Assembly: GCA_977006965.1 (NCBI GenBank)
Contig: OZ345363.1
Location: 2,892,595-2,956,594, forward strand
Length of the DNA: 64,000 nucleotides
Direction of reading: 5' to 3'
DNA from: Phymatolithon calcareum
Taxonomy: Eukaryota > Rhodophyta > Florideophyceae > Hapalidiales
Every line of letters starts with the position of its first letter. The first letter of the stretch is position 1. The notes under the pieces were generated by a model that saw nothing but the letters and a program-made list of their open reading frames with translations, did not search any database and was not told the DNA's origin. Position numbers and translations under genes: made by a program. This document shows, piece after piece, positions 33,488 to 45,038 of this stretch.

Positions 33488-35215
33488 CGAGGAGCTGTAA
33501 TGGATGCATATGCCAAGTCTTGCGTACTTGTCTTAGCTTTACTCATTCCCAAGACAAATGAAGATGCACTAATGCAATCGATTCGCCGTAGAAAGACACG
33601 ATTGAACCCGGCTCGCACAGAGCTGTCGCTAAAGGAAGCGATGCATATAGCTCCTACAACCTTCTTCCCAACGTTGAGGGAATGGTAAATGCAGGCGACC
33701 ACAAGGTCTACGACCACATTTTCGTTTCTCCTTGAGTGTGAAATAGCTGCCGTCCGCGTGCCAAAGCAGGAACTTTCAGGTTATCGGGCTCGACGCCTAG
33801 CCGATCTCAATTTTACGCCTTCGTAGGTGCTACAGCGCTCTGCTCTAACTCTAGCGAATTGTTCAACTCTTTCGCCTACTCGCAAAGAACTATCCCTTCG
33901 AATCCTGCGTGCTCCGGCCACGCCAAAATCCCGCCACATAACTCAGACATAAGTTGAGAAGACAAAAAAATTTGCATTCTTTCCGCTCTTCAAATCCCTC
34001 TTCCCTCAGTCCCACGATAAGCCTCATAGAAATATTCTCCGAACCTCTTAAAAAGAATTTAAAGAGCTGAATCCAGCGACCAGCGGCATCTCCAGGGAGA
34101 TGGTATTGCCGCTAGTCCCATCTTTTTGTTCATTTTTTCAAAGACTACAACCTTCTCTCTTGAAGGAGACTACCGACGCTTCTCTGTAATATTACTGCTG
34201 TTCGCCCTGCTGAAGCAGTGATCGCGAATCTGAGAATCCGAAAGAAAGAAAAGACTGCATTTCGATAAGTTTGATACTGTCTCCCGCGCCCTGAAAGTCA
34301 CAACCCGGCTGCTTCTCTGCATCGCCATCACTGACTTCTTCCGTTTCCTAGCGTTTCCGGACTGCCGATAACTTCATCAGGGTACGAGCCCTATAAATCT
34401 CGTCGGCTGGAGGCTTGGCATATTACGAAGCATCTCGCCGCTGGCTCTACACTCGAATTGCTTTCGTTAGTCTCCCCGCCTCCGTTTTCCCAAGTCGTTG
34501 CGACATCCCGTAGTGACGTCGCACACTTTTCTTGACGTTGCTGAACGTAAAAGTAGACCAAAACAGGCACTTAAATACACCTCAAAGCCCCGCAGCGCTT
34601 TGACGTTCTACACATTGTACACGACAGAATATTATTGCTATCACTTCCAGCGCGGTCAGCTTGTTGAGAAAAGGCCTCAAGCGTTTTTGGCAATGCAACA
34701 TGGCGATGGGGCACTTCTCGCTTTCGAATATACCTTGAGCCTCCTTTCGTTTCATGGCCGACAACTTATCGCCATAATTTCATGCCCAGCAAAAAGCTGT
34801 CAATTCACCAACGGTTTTTCTTCTTGTGTCATTGTCGAAACATTGGTGCCGGTGAGCATGTTTTTCGAATCCTTGCTCACGAGACCAATCAAAGCTAGCT
34901 GCTTAACGATATGTATATCTGATTTTGTTCTAAGAAGAGGCTTCTTCATTTTCTTCGCATTTTTAATTTACGGTGACTTCAGCATGTCTCTTTGTGCCTC
35001 AATTGTGGCTGTGCCAGTGAGAACAGCAACAACAACCTCTAGAAGCGCTTTCCATCATCCCCAGCCTGGTGTAAGCTTCGTATGAGCGCCGCCTGATCCG
35101 GCAGATGACGCTACAATGCGTCAGATCAACAGAGAATCAATATTTGTGGACGTACCTTGTCGAGACGTGCTGAATGATGCGCCAAAGATAGAAAAACCAC
35201 AGCATCCAGCTGGGA
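33488..35215. other. No gene recognised
   Basis: About 1.7 kb with short ORFs only. A nested hairpin lies at about 34082-34113 (AGCGGC/ATCTCC with complements). The minus strand of 34.6-35.05 kb has a vaguely protein-like broken frame that I could not assign. Confidence 0.4.
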
Positions 35216-35219
35216 TTCC

Positions 35220-35770
35220 AGAAAGGGTACCAAAGGAAATGGCCGACGTGGCTGCAGTTCTCTTTGGGGACAGTGTGCTCATAGCGGCAAAGTCACCAGC
35301 TGGACTACAGAGATTGTTAGATGTTGCATCGCAATGGGCAAAGGACAGACAAATGACTTGGAATACGAAAGCCGGGAAAAGCGAAGTCTTTCTTTCGGAT
35401 GCCACAAAATCAACCATCTTCAAACTTGCAGGCAACGTTGGCAAAGGTGAAAGAAGTCTCATACCTTGGTATTTCACTTAGCAGCGACGCAGTGACTGAC
35501 ACAAAAATGCTCGAGCGTATCCGACAAGCGAAGATCGCCGCGTACCAACTAAGATCCCTGGGTGCTTCGCTGCGAGGTCTGAGCCTTACGAGGGCTGTGA
35601 AGGCACACAAGTCGCTGATGAAGCCAAGATGGGAGTACGCCATGCATCTGTCGGCCTGGACACGCTGCACTTGCAGGCATGAGAGGAAATTTCCTTCGCT
35701 GAGACGGCGGCATACAAGCACAGGGGATAAGATTATGCTCCAGAACACACCTGACATGACAAGGAGAGCA
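35220..35770 (+). mobile_element. LINE1-family fragment (RT palm to thumb)
   Basis: ADVAAVLFGDSVLIAAKSPA (FADD box degraded to FGDS), WNTKAGKSEVF, then after a frameshift KEVSYLGISLSSDAVTDTKM and PRWEYAMHLSAW. It aligns with LINE1 copy 1. The 3' part of the element is missing. Confidence 0.85.
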
Positions 35771-35869
35771 TAATGCACCGAAAAAGCTACCGTCTTTTCA
35801 AACCATTAATCAGAAGAGTGTATGAATGCATACCACACGTAGAACGCGGCACAATCTGTATATCGAAAG

Positions 35870-36640
35870 AAGAAAGAAAGAAAGAGTATTTTTTATTGAA
35901 AAGTTACCAACGCAGCTGCAGAAGCTCGGGGCAAATTTTTCTCGGGCCGCGCACTCTCTTTTTCATGGGGTGCAACACTATCTCGTAGAATACCAAAACC
36001 GGGGTCTCGAGGGAGAAAAATATTCCACTGTCCTGTGCCGCTCGCTGTCTTGACTCGAATTTGTCAGCTCTCGGAAGCACACTTGGCAGTCTGAAACATG
36101 GTTAGCACTTCGTCCAGTGCCTTCTTAGTGAATGCATTCTGATCGGGGGATAGCTCATCTTTTTACAGACCCGTCGATAAATCTTCAATTACATCTTTGC
36201 CAGTCTGGCCCGTGAGTTCGATGAGCACCGTGGTGCTCATAGACGGGAACGATCCAAATGACCATTTTATGCCCAGAGTCCTGTACCTTCTAGACTTGAA
36301 TGACAAATGCGGCGGCAATGTTATCTTCGCGTGCGGGATGGGGCGTTTTCTGCCTTTCTCAGCTTTCGATGCGGCTTCTAAAATCTTGTGCTTTTGATAC
36401 TGCTTCATGTTTGTATTGGCCACAGTATCGTTAGCCGCAATTCATAAGTGCTGGTTCACTTTGGCGTGGATTACATTCAATTCTGCATGCTGCAACTCTT
36501 CGGCGTCTCGTTCCGGCCTTGCCGCGAGCTGCTCCGCGCGCCTCATTAGTCTTCTCACGAATAACCACGCTAGGATGTCCCTTCTGTCATCTGGAGGCCT
36601 GTATATCGGTAGCAGCTGTGAGAATAGAATATACAAATGA
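35870..36640 (-). mobile_element. LINE3-family 3' fragment
   Basis: The minus strand gives RRYRTLGIKWSFGSFPSMST and ELTGQTGKDVIEDLSTGL, matching the LINE3 copy at 10.4-10.9 kb. It ends at AATAAAAAA near 35885. It is truncated at its 5' end; no target duplication was identified. Confidence 0.7.
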
Positions 36641-36759
36641 GGGTACTCTACATTGAGCTATGAGAAGTCCGTCGTGACTTTCAGGCACGAAATCAAGGAC
36701 ACTAGTCAAGACTGTAAATGATACAGAAGGCACAAAGGCGAAGCTGCAACTCAAAACTT

Positions 36760-37170
36760 TTTGTGAATTTGGAATTTATTAACCGCCCTCAGAAACAATC
36801 ATGAGACAATAAAGGAGATGCGTTTCATTTGCAACTCTCTTGTAGCTCCGTTAATCTTTTCAAATCCTTATAACGATTCGTGTTGTAGATCTAGCTTCGA
36901 AAACACTCCATTGTTCCATGGGGGAACAGTGTGGAGGGCAAAGCTTGGACCAACTAGTCAGATATCGTAAGAAGCTCAGGATCGCAGCTCAATTCTGTCG
37001 GAATGTCTATTCCATGCCATCATAGACGACGGCGGTGAAGAAAAATTACTGCTCCAGTGCTTTCCAGTGACATTGAGCTCTTATTTGTTCAGTTGATATC
37101 TTCCCAGGTTCTCCTCGAGATTGTTCTCGAAGAATGTTCAAGGGGATTGGAACGATATCGCCGAGCTTGT
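36760..37170 (-). mobile_element. LINE1-family 3' fragment
   Basis: The minus strand reads NNLEENLGRYQLNK, a stop, then a broken match to the LINE1 ending FFTAVVYDGME. It finishes in the same TTAATAAATTCCAAATTCA sequence as LINE1 copy 1. Confidence 0.72.
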
Positions 37171-37778
37171 CAGGAACTCGAAACTGCTGATATCAGCAGC
37201 TTCTCTGCAGAAATGTGAGACGGGTGAGGAAATCTCGTTTTAAAAAACCATCTTCCTCGCCAGGCTGTAGACTGAAAAATGGCAGACTCTAAATTCTTGT
37301 GCACGATGCTTTGTAGGACATCATCCAATAGGCCCACGCCAATTGAGTCATCTAATGGGATCTTATGCAGTATGGGGACATAAAAAACTGAAATTCACCC
37401 TCACAAGACCGACATTGGCGCCCAACACAGAAAGAGATGGTGCTCAGGATATTAATACTATTGTATGTGGGTCCGACTGAGATGAGCGAAACTATTAATT
37501 CCCTATTCCTCTAACAGTTTCGCTCAATCTACTGGCACCACTAGAATACATGGGTTAGAAAGGTGAAGACTTTCCTTAAGCTGAGACACATGGTGCTTTG
37601 TCAGATTTGTCTTTTCCCTTCCCTTAGATGAACACCAAGCTGCCGCTAAGCCTAATAGATTCACGGATCAATGAGTTTTTTTGGCGGCGTTTCCCGTCGA
37701 TTTTTAGCCAATGGTAGACGACTGAAACAGGTTTCAGGTTTTTATTAGCCGTCTACCACCGCGAAAGGATTCTTTTTC

Positions 37779-38779
37779 GAGGAAATTCGCTAAATACCCT
37801 CCAAAAGTGATAAAAGTACGCTAAATATCCACCCCTAGCCAAAGCTACTATTCACCCATAGCAAAATATACTATCATACTCACCCCAGCCGAACCTATTA
37901 CTCATCCATTTCTCAGAGCACTCTATGCGACAGTGAAATTTATTGCGTACGCTACTGTCTCTGGTTGAGCTCTTCGTCGGAACTATTGATTGCATATCCG
38001 TCATCGAAGGCAGTGAAGTCGATGATCATGGAGCCGCTTTATCGATGTGCTTTCGCTTCGCCTCGACAAGGTTGTATATGTTGGGCCTACCACATGTCTG
38101 TGAGAAGTGACCGGTGTGTCCACACGAGGAGCAGTGACAGGCCCTCATTTCGGACCGCACGTAAGGCTTTTTGCGCTTACGGGCCGGCTTATCGACAAGT
38201 TCAAATGGCACCAAATCTTCCTGTACTAGCTCGTCACCAGTAACTGCAACACGCGTGATGCTGCCCTTGTATTGCTTGGCCCAAGTAGCTCAGTCATGAA
38301 CTGGCGCTCCCTTGAGGGGCCTCCAACACAGCTGCGTCCGATTGACTTGGTGATCCTGACACCCCCGACGCTCCGCACCGCGCTGACGTTCACGCGGAAG
38401 GTGCAAGCTATGCGCTGGTTACAGATGAGTGTCAGACGCTGCTTGTCGCGCCTCTCCACGAGGTGTGCCTTCCCGATTGACGCGTTGTGGGAGATCACGA
38501 CGTTAAGAACATCGTCGAAACATGATCCAAAGAAGTCGCCCACCTTCATGTTCAAGGTTTCAGAATGAGTAGTGCGGGAGCGTTGTGCGTTGAGCTTGTC
38601 AGACGAATTCGAGGATGTTCACAAAAATTGGATCAAGGGGAAGTAGCTGTCACTTCCCTTTTTTCCCTCCAAAAAACGCAACTGTCAGCTCTCCACGTAA
38701 CGGATGAGTAGTAGTTTTGGCTTGGGTGGATGTTTAGCGTACTTTAACCAGTTTTGGTGGGCACTTAGAGAATTTCCTC
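37779..38779 (-). mobile_element. Non-autonomous MULE (Mutator-like element), 1001 bp
   Basis: Terminal inverted repeats begin GAGGAAATTC on both sides and stay similar for roughly 90-100 bp (shared core AAAGTACGCTAAA, then CATCCACCC/TATCCACCC). A perfect 10-bp target duplication ATTCTTTTTC flanks it (37769-37778 and 38780-38789). Inside, the minus strand has an N-terminal MuDR-DNA-binding-like frame (38555-38226: VGDFFGSCFDDVLNVVISHN, RLTLICNQRIACTFRVNV) and a C-terminal zinc knuckle CSSCGHTGHFSQTC (38214-38026). The central DDE catalytic part is deleted, so mobility would depend on a full-length relative. Confidence 0.92.
38026..38555 (-). pseudogene. MULE transposase ends (DNA-binding N-terminus and CCHC knuckle)
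   Basis: Two adjacent frames, 38555-38226 and 38214-38026, correspond to the first and last domains of a MULE transposase, with C-x2-C-x4-H-x4-C intact in the second. They are brought together by an internal deletion. Confidence 0.75.
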
Positions 38780-38974
38780 ATTCTTTTTCGGCCAGTTCCA
38801 AGAAAACTATGATAACTTGGGCTCCACCTATTTCACTCGTCTGCCATTGTCCGTAAATCAATGGAAACGCCGCCAGAGAAAATTCATAAGCCAGTAAATG
38901 TGTTTGGATGAGCCTATTGCCTGGCTCGTAGATATACTGTATCGCTCTCGGCAACCAAATATTGGTCATGACGA

Positions 38975-39445
38975 ATTTTTTTAATCAAAGTTTATTTAAA
39001 AGCCCCACAGACTTCCGAAGAAATGGGCAAGGCTCAGTTGCTACCTACCTTTGTGTAGCTCATGAAAACGCACCGCTAGAGCGGCGGGCGGAAAAACTTA
39101 GGATCTCAGATAATCCAACCTAAGTTGCCGAACTTCTGTATTGCTCGGCCTTGTGTGTTCTTCTGTGTCACATTTTTCTACTCGGTGATCTGTTCACCGA
39201 GCTCATTTGACGTCTGATCCGTCAGAAAATTCCACCTGCGCACGGCACGCAGCGTGGTACTTGCGTGTGTCGCTTTCGACTAAGGACGTTGACATCGTCA
39301 CTATAGACGATTTTGCGGTAGCGGCATACCGCTTATCTTGGAACCGAGTTCTTGCGGGATGTTTCAGGTCATCTTTTGAGGCCGACTTACTTCGCTCCTT
39401 CCTGTGACGAACAGGTGCGCTGGGGGACGAACCGGTTGTATCCAA
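38975..39445 (-). mobile_element. LINE-like 3' end (copy B)
   Basis: An uninterrupted relative of the split copy at 12-13 kb. The minus strand encodes RYAATAKSSIVTMSTSLVES, then a UTR-like stretch ending AAATAAACTTTGATTAAAAAA near 38975. It serves as the reference that reveals the 880-bp insertion in copy A. Confidence 0.65.
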
Positions 39446-40231
39446 CCCGCTTAAATGCGCAAGATTTCGTCGAAATCCAACGATGGCGGGGCTGGGTCTG
39501 GCATTTCAAGTGTGGTGAGCTCTCGATTCGCCCAGTCCCAGCCGAGCGCGTTCGTGATAGCGCTCGCCATTTTCGACGTGATTGACGCAAAGCATTGGAA
39601 AAAATAATTGCTATTGTAATTATTTAAATTATTGTTCCAATAATTTATTCCTGAGTCGCGCATATTTATTGGGATCTTCGTCGCTGCGAAAATTATTGTA
39701 TTTACTTGGAAGCATTATTCACGAGAGAACGCCCGACTAAGTCTACGACACTTGGGAAGCATGGCAGCATTTTGTCCCGACAATTATGTGGTTTATTTGG
39801 GCCGAAATTATGGTGTGCTTCCCCGATGGTATTCTTGAAGACTAATTATGGTCCTCGATAGCGCATGACGTGTCGGTTGCGGACTCCTCATTTAGGATTG
39901 TGAAAATCATCGCAATCAACACAGTACAACGGGAACTGTAGACCAGGCGAGCACCGTTTGGTAGCAGCCAAGATGCCGCGAGTTTTCGGTAAGAATGTTA
40001 GCGCTGAGTTTTTCACGCAGTCGGATCCCAAGTCCGCTGTGTGTTCTTGCAAGTATGGAACGCGACGGAAAGATTCTGGACGGGATTATAATAATTTTGT
40101 GAGTCGCGTTCAATCCGAGCATTCGAGCGAACTGAACACTTCGAGTCCGGAATTATGAAAATTATGGAGAAACGCGTTTTTGAGATGTCAGCGGCTGAGC
40201 TATTTGCTACAGAGAAATTGAAGAATGTTAT

Positions 40232-40682
40232 CTTTTTTAAATTTGGAATTTATGTAAAGCCCTCAAGAACACTCCTAAGACTGCATGAGAGATGCGTTTC
40301 GTGTGCTACTGTCGACAGCCTGATTATTTCAAATCTAAGGTTCTACATTTCTGCTCTCTTATCGTTGTTCTAGCTGCAAAAACCCCCCTTCGGCTTGCGC
40401 CTATGCAGGGAAAAGCTTGGAGTCAAGTTGTACAGATATAGAGGCATTTCGTTCGCCTCTCTTTTCTCTATTCCATGTCGTCATATAAAACGATGGTGAA
40501 GAAGAGCAAATGGTCAAGTGCTTCTTCCGTCAGCTGATATCTTCCAAGAAACTCTTGTAGATTGTTCATCTGAGTTTGTACTATTGCTCCGAACTTGTCT
40601 TCTAGAAGCGAGGTGCTCAGCGGGGGGAAACGACCGAATGCGCACTTCACAGCCAGCTGCGGATGTCGGAAGAATTTTACCT
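40232..40682 (-). mobile_element. LINE1-family 3' fragment nested in the hAT-like element
   Basis: The minus strand encodes AVKCAFGRFPPLSTSLLEDK and LGRYQLTEEALDHLLFFTIV up to DDME, then the 3' UTR ending CATAAATTCCAAATTTAAAAAA. A short duplication ATGTTAT (40225-40231 and 40683-40689) flanks it. Removing it restores the hAT frame (KLKNV-MSSTV). Confidence 0.8.
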
Positions 40683-40869
40683 ATGTTATGAGTTCGACTG
40701 TTGATGAAAGTTCACTACCGCTAGCCGAGCGCTCATTGAAGCGTCGCAAAAGCTTTCTTTCCTCTGATTCTGAGTACATGGCCTTGCGATTCAATGTACC
40801 AACGTCGAACATGTGCGAGAGGCAATTCTCTATCTCTGGTTACGAGTTGGATGTCAGAAGAAGAAGCGT

Positions 40870-41826
40870 ATGGAAGCCAAAAATACAGACAAGCATTGAA
40901 GAGGTCGAGAGGACCTTTTTAGAGCAAGTATCTGGGCCAATCGCCGGAAACCGATCTGTGCGACTCCGCCTTCTCTGCTGAATCCAAGCAACTGAAAACA
41001 GGAGAACGCTTCTTGCACTGAGGATGCTCGAAAGATCCAAGGCCCAAAAGAAGGCCTATTGGCCGTCCAAAGGGACAGCAGAGACAAAGAGGAACTACAG
41101 TGGGTGTGTCGAGATATTAGAGCAATGCTAAAGCATGAACAGTTCGAAAGGGCGTTGGAATACGTCCGGTATGGAATTTCAGCGAGAACCCTGAGAGCAT
41201 CACTTTTCAAGTGTAAAGGAGAGTACCTGGAGGTCAGCAGAGAAAAAAGGAAGATACCTTATGATGTCTCGGGGCAATTCCGGTGATCCTAAGGTTCTCG
41301 AAAGTACGGCATCGACAATTGGCGGTGAAGTGGGCATTTGGGAGGTTTCCTCCAATGAGTACAACACTTCTAGAAGACAAATTCGGCGACATTGTACCCA
41401 GACTCATGGATACCGTGGGCAAGTATCTGTCGAGGTATCAGCTAACTGGAGAAGAGACCGAGGAGACCGAAAAAGCATTGCAAAAGTTACTTTTCTTAAC
41501 GATTGTCCTCTACGATGATATGGAATACAGAAATCAACGGATAAGAGGTACGAGCACGACTTGCCTGAGATTGAGTTGTGGACTCTAAGCCTTTATCGAC
41601 AAGGGTTTTTGCAGCTAGGGCCACGATTTAGACACAAGGAGGAAATTTGAACAAGCTAGGTAGGGGTATCATAACGGCATAGTATAGTATACGCAGAACC
41701 ACCTCTGCACCGGGGGGAGGGAGGTAGGCAACCCACTATATGCTACAAGATATTGGCAGTTGAAACGTATCTCCCTTACAGTCTTAAGAGTGTTACTGAG
41801 AGCGCTAAATAAAGAACAATTGAAAA
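40870..41826 (+). mobile_element. LINE1-family 5'-truncated copy nested in the hAT-like element
   Basis: It begins within QTSIEEVERTFLEQVSGPIA, passes a stop and frameshifts, and ends VRHRQLAVKWAFGRFPPMST ... LPFLTIVLYDDME-type C-terminus and a CTAAATAAAG 3' end. A 12-bp target duplication AAGAAGAAGCGT is at 40858-40869 and 41827-41838. Removing the insertion rejoins DVRRRS to VIPANFEKR of the hAT transposase exactly in frame. Confidence 0.87.
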
Positions 41827-42084
41827 AAGAAGAAGCGTTATTCCTGCAAACTTCGAGAAGAGGATATTCCTTGATGCTAACTCGGATGCATGGGGAATCG
41901 AAGACGTCAATGCTATCGTGACAGAAAGTAGCTAGAGGGATCCAATAATTGGGAACAACAAGTTATTTATTCCTCACTGAACTTGAATACAATAATTTAT
42001 TGCTTCTGCGTTCAACAGCTTGTTATTTATTCTCGACACTGGGCCAGAAAAGAATAAAAATAAATAAATAATTCCAATGCTTTG

Positions 42085-43689
42085 CTCCCAAGTAATTCTC
42101 CAGTGACAAATGCTTCCTTCTCTCTTGTTGATATCCCGTCGAGGCAGACACTTCCTTCACTTTTCACATTCAAATTAGTCACAGATGCGTGTGTCTATGC
42201 TTTCGTCAAATTGAGAACAGGCTTTAAAACCGCGAAGTTTCTTTCGTCGTTGCTAATTTGTATGCATTTTATTAATACATATGGGCGTGCGGCCTTTCGT
42301 AACATGTCTCGCCCTTATTACCGTCCGCCACAGACCTGAGTTCCAGTTGTGAGTGGAGGGTCTTCTTCTCGTACAATTCTTTTCTTGTCCCATCAATGCC
42401 CAGATTCAGAAGCAATGGGTATCACGACGCTTCTCCACATGACTGAAAGAGGGAGAGTTGTACGGAGTGAGCGTTGCGGAAATACCGAGGCCATCTAAGT
42501 AGTTGCAAAGGGAGACCTTATCGACGAACACGGAGATGAAACAGAGACAGGGGTGACTTCGGTCAGGGGATAGTAATATTACTATCCCCTTCTCTGCCTC
42601 GCTTCCGGGGGGCGGGGGAATTAGATAAAATTGTTTGCTGTACAGCATGGGTACTCAATTACATAATACTGGACGATTGCGGCAAACCTAAAAACATTCT
42701 GACCACATTCGTGCTTGCTACAACGGTGCAAAAGTGCGTTTCGCAAAATGTTTTTTGATTTTCCTAAGTCCTCTACGGGGAAAAACTTTCTGCTTTGTAA
42801 AAGTATTTCACCGTAGAGGACTCTGAAAAACAAGAAAAGATTTTGCCCAACTTGTTTTTCTACTATTCATCAGCCCCAAGATCAGTTGTGTGCGGGTCGT
42901 CTAGAGTGAATCCGCTGTCGTCCCCTCAGCGGGATATGACCCTCACCTGACAGTTTGCCTTTTATTGAAGAGAGGCTAGTGTCCCTGATTGAAGTGTACA
43001 ACTAAGTTGGATGGTGTAATTCCTCACGAACCAGCCCGTTGGCGAGTACTGCCCTTCACGAGAACATTCTTGAGGAGGGCCTGAAAAGGCCCTGATTCTT
43101 TTCCAAAATCGAACCCCGAATTGCCATAAGCTCGCAAGCTTGCGCATCACAGATCACGTACCTCTTGTCGGCTGGAGAATCATTGCAATGTGAATGGGAA
43201 ATTAGAAAATGACCAATACGAAATATGAAGCCGTGCGAGGACCTCCATGCTACCCTGAATCGTCTTGCGCCAACATCACGATCATTCTCCAAAATTTTCC
43301 GTCTCCACGTGAGACTTCTGTGCGCGAACTGACAGTACAACATTCTCTGAACCAAGTGCGGAACAAATTTCGACCTCGCTATACCCCGAGTGCAGCTACG
43401 AGCAATAGTGCCGTGCAGAAAAATATGTCTGATATAGTCGTTCTTTACCCTCAGGCTACAGCTTGAAATCGAATTGCAGTCACATGCGCTCCTGTATTCT
43501 TAGTAGAGCAAGGAAAGCTGTCGAGAATGCGATCGATACGATGATTCGCAAGGTATACTCCAACCAGTGGCTCCAGCTCGGACTCCAAAAAGGAAAAAGA
43601 ACAGAGTTCGCCATCTGAAGAGCCACGGAATTGTTGAAAGGAGAGCAACGATGCGAAGAAGCACTGGAGCTCGACTGTTTATGACACTG
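42085..43689. repeat. Gene-free stretch with two strong inverted repeats
   Basis: At 42565-42590 lies a perfect 26-bp palindrome without spacer, centred on TAATATTA with GGGGATAG outer arms. At 42767-42778 and 42811-42822 the words AGTCCTCTACGG and their complement form a stem with a 32-nt loop. No gene is recognised in the rest. Confidence 0.7.
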
Positions 43690-44046
43690 TCCTGAGGGAG
43701 CATCTGGTGACCGGAATGACACAAGAAAATCCCCCTAATGTGTGTGCTGTAGCCGAAGAATTTCTGACAGAGTCATGGTTGTCAAAAATCGGTGATGCCG
43801 GAAAGAAATGCTTCCTTCTGGACAGGGGAGTACGGCAAAGATCCTCTCTGAGTCAGATCTGATACACTATTTTCATGGACGAGTTCACCGAAGGAATGGG
43901 CGAGGTTCCCATCACCTGGGCAGATGTTCCTTTGATCTTCTGTGCAGAAGATGTGCTTCTCCTAGTGAAATCACCATCTGCGAGGGCTACCAGACGTTCC
44001 CAACAAATTGGCCCAAGAGCGTGGGATGACGTGGAACACGAGGCAA

Positions 44047-45038
44047 TGTGTGAATCATGTGATTCTTTTGTTTGACAAAGTTTCCGTCGACATTAGTCCG
44101 CAAACCCTTGAAGTTCTACAGTTTGCTTGACGTTCAATCTATGGAAAACCAGATTCTTGTGTTGGCCCTGGGGGTTGCGGGAAAATTCGAAATATCGAAT
44201 AATCTGGTACCATTGAAGACATTATGAGAAACATATAGAACTCACATCAGTAGTGCAATACGGCACTGCACAGCAGTTGCAATTAGAACTGCACCAAAAC
44301 GTTTTTGAGCCAAACAACGAATTTTAAGCTGGCTGTCACCTCTAAATCTTTGATTGGTCAGGCCCACCGCATTGCGGATCACATGATGTGATCTGCAGTG
44401 AGGTGGGTGATGATCACCCATCATATTTGAAAATGTGTCGAGTATGATAAGCATCACCTTTCAGAAACCTGCCGTGTCAAAAGCATGTGATCGCTATCAA
44501 AGAAATGTTTTTACAACTTTTATCAAATGTGCATTGTGAGGTTTTCTGATTAATTCGCCTATGGCCAATACTGCAAGTGCAGATTTCAAAAAAAATTCGG
44601 ATATTCGAATTTTCCCGCAACCCCCTGTCAGTGCTGCAATGAAGGCGCGCGTATTAGCTGACACAACTCTTCACATCCGCACAGCACATATGCGTTTGTA
44701 TGCCTACTCCAAGCTGTTACATGTTTCACTCATGGTTCAGTATCCTTCCCTACCGCCACAAGATCTTCTTGCATCCTATTCAATAGAGGCTTACCATATG
44801 AATACAATGTCCTGTAAGCAAAAAGGCATCATCATCTAGGTGCCTTTTAGCTTCCCTCAGCGTAATCAGCAGCCTTGATTGCAAGATGACTTCACTATAT
44901 AAGACCCTTTAATCCACTCCAGATAGTGGATCATCGATCAAGCATGAATTAAACAAAGTACTTGATTCCAACCCTTAAGACAAAACACGCATCATCGGCC
45001 ACCGCGATAGCGGCCCCTTGATGATGCAATTCTATACA
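44047..45038. mobile_element. Probable solo LTR, 992 bp
   Basis: The inserted segment starts TGTGTGAATC and ends TTCTATACA, giving TGT...ACA termini. Flanking 5-mers GGCAA (44042-44046) and AGCAA (45039-45043) match at four positions. It contains a TATATAAG box near 44896 followed about 50 bp later by an ATTAAA polyadenylation-like signal, as in an LTR read on the plus strand. The insertion position is defined by the interrupted LINE1 reading. Confidence 0.6.
44170..44625. repeat. Inverted-repeat (MITE-like) element inside the solo LTR
   Basis: The ends are GGGGGTTGCGGGAAAATTCG and its exact complement, 456 bp apart. The right end extended by two bases gives CAGGGGG, hAT-like. No 8-bp duplication is seen. 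The interior has secondary palindromes around GATCACATGATGTGATC. Confidence 0.75.

Larger units (their letters stand above)
39588..42084 (+). mobile_element. hAT-like element carrying two nested LINE1 fragments
   Basis: The ends share CAAAGCATTGGAA in inverted orientation, with AT-rich TTATT/TAATT subterminal sequence. After removing the two LINEs, the interior reads a BED finger (39958-40158: SAVCSCKYGTRRKDSGRDYN, then NFVSRVQSEH), EKLKNVMSSTVDESSLPLAE, and a hAT dimerisation end (MALRFNVPTSNMCERQFSIS, ELDVRRRSVIPANFEKRIFL, DANSDAWG). The central core is absent, so it is non-autonomous. The flanking 8-mers do not match, so the boundaries rest on the inverted ends only. Confidence 0.75.

Noticed and set aside
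34082-34113. Small structured RNA gene from a nested hairpin
   Set aside because: The stem is short, no conserved motif or promoter is visible, and chance is a sufficient explanation.
34498-35085. Plus-strand ORF of 195 codons
   Set aside because: No motif, no recognisable start context, and composition not protein-like. It may be the opposite strand of eroded coding sequence, but no family could be named.
39588-42084. Target-site duplication for the 39.6-kb hAT-like element
   Set aside because: Neither GATTGACG/CTCCCAAG nor shifted 8-mers match, so no duplication is claimed. Boundaries rest on the inverted CAAAGCATTGGAA ends.
44170-44625. hAT target duplication around the inverted-repeat element
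   Set aside because: The flanking 8-mers are unrelated. Only the inverted ends are supported.
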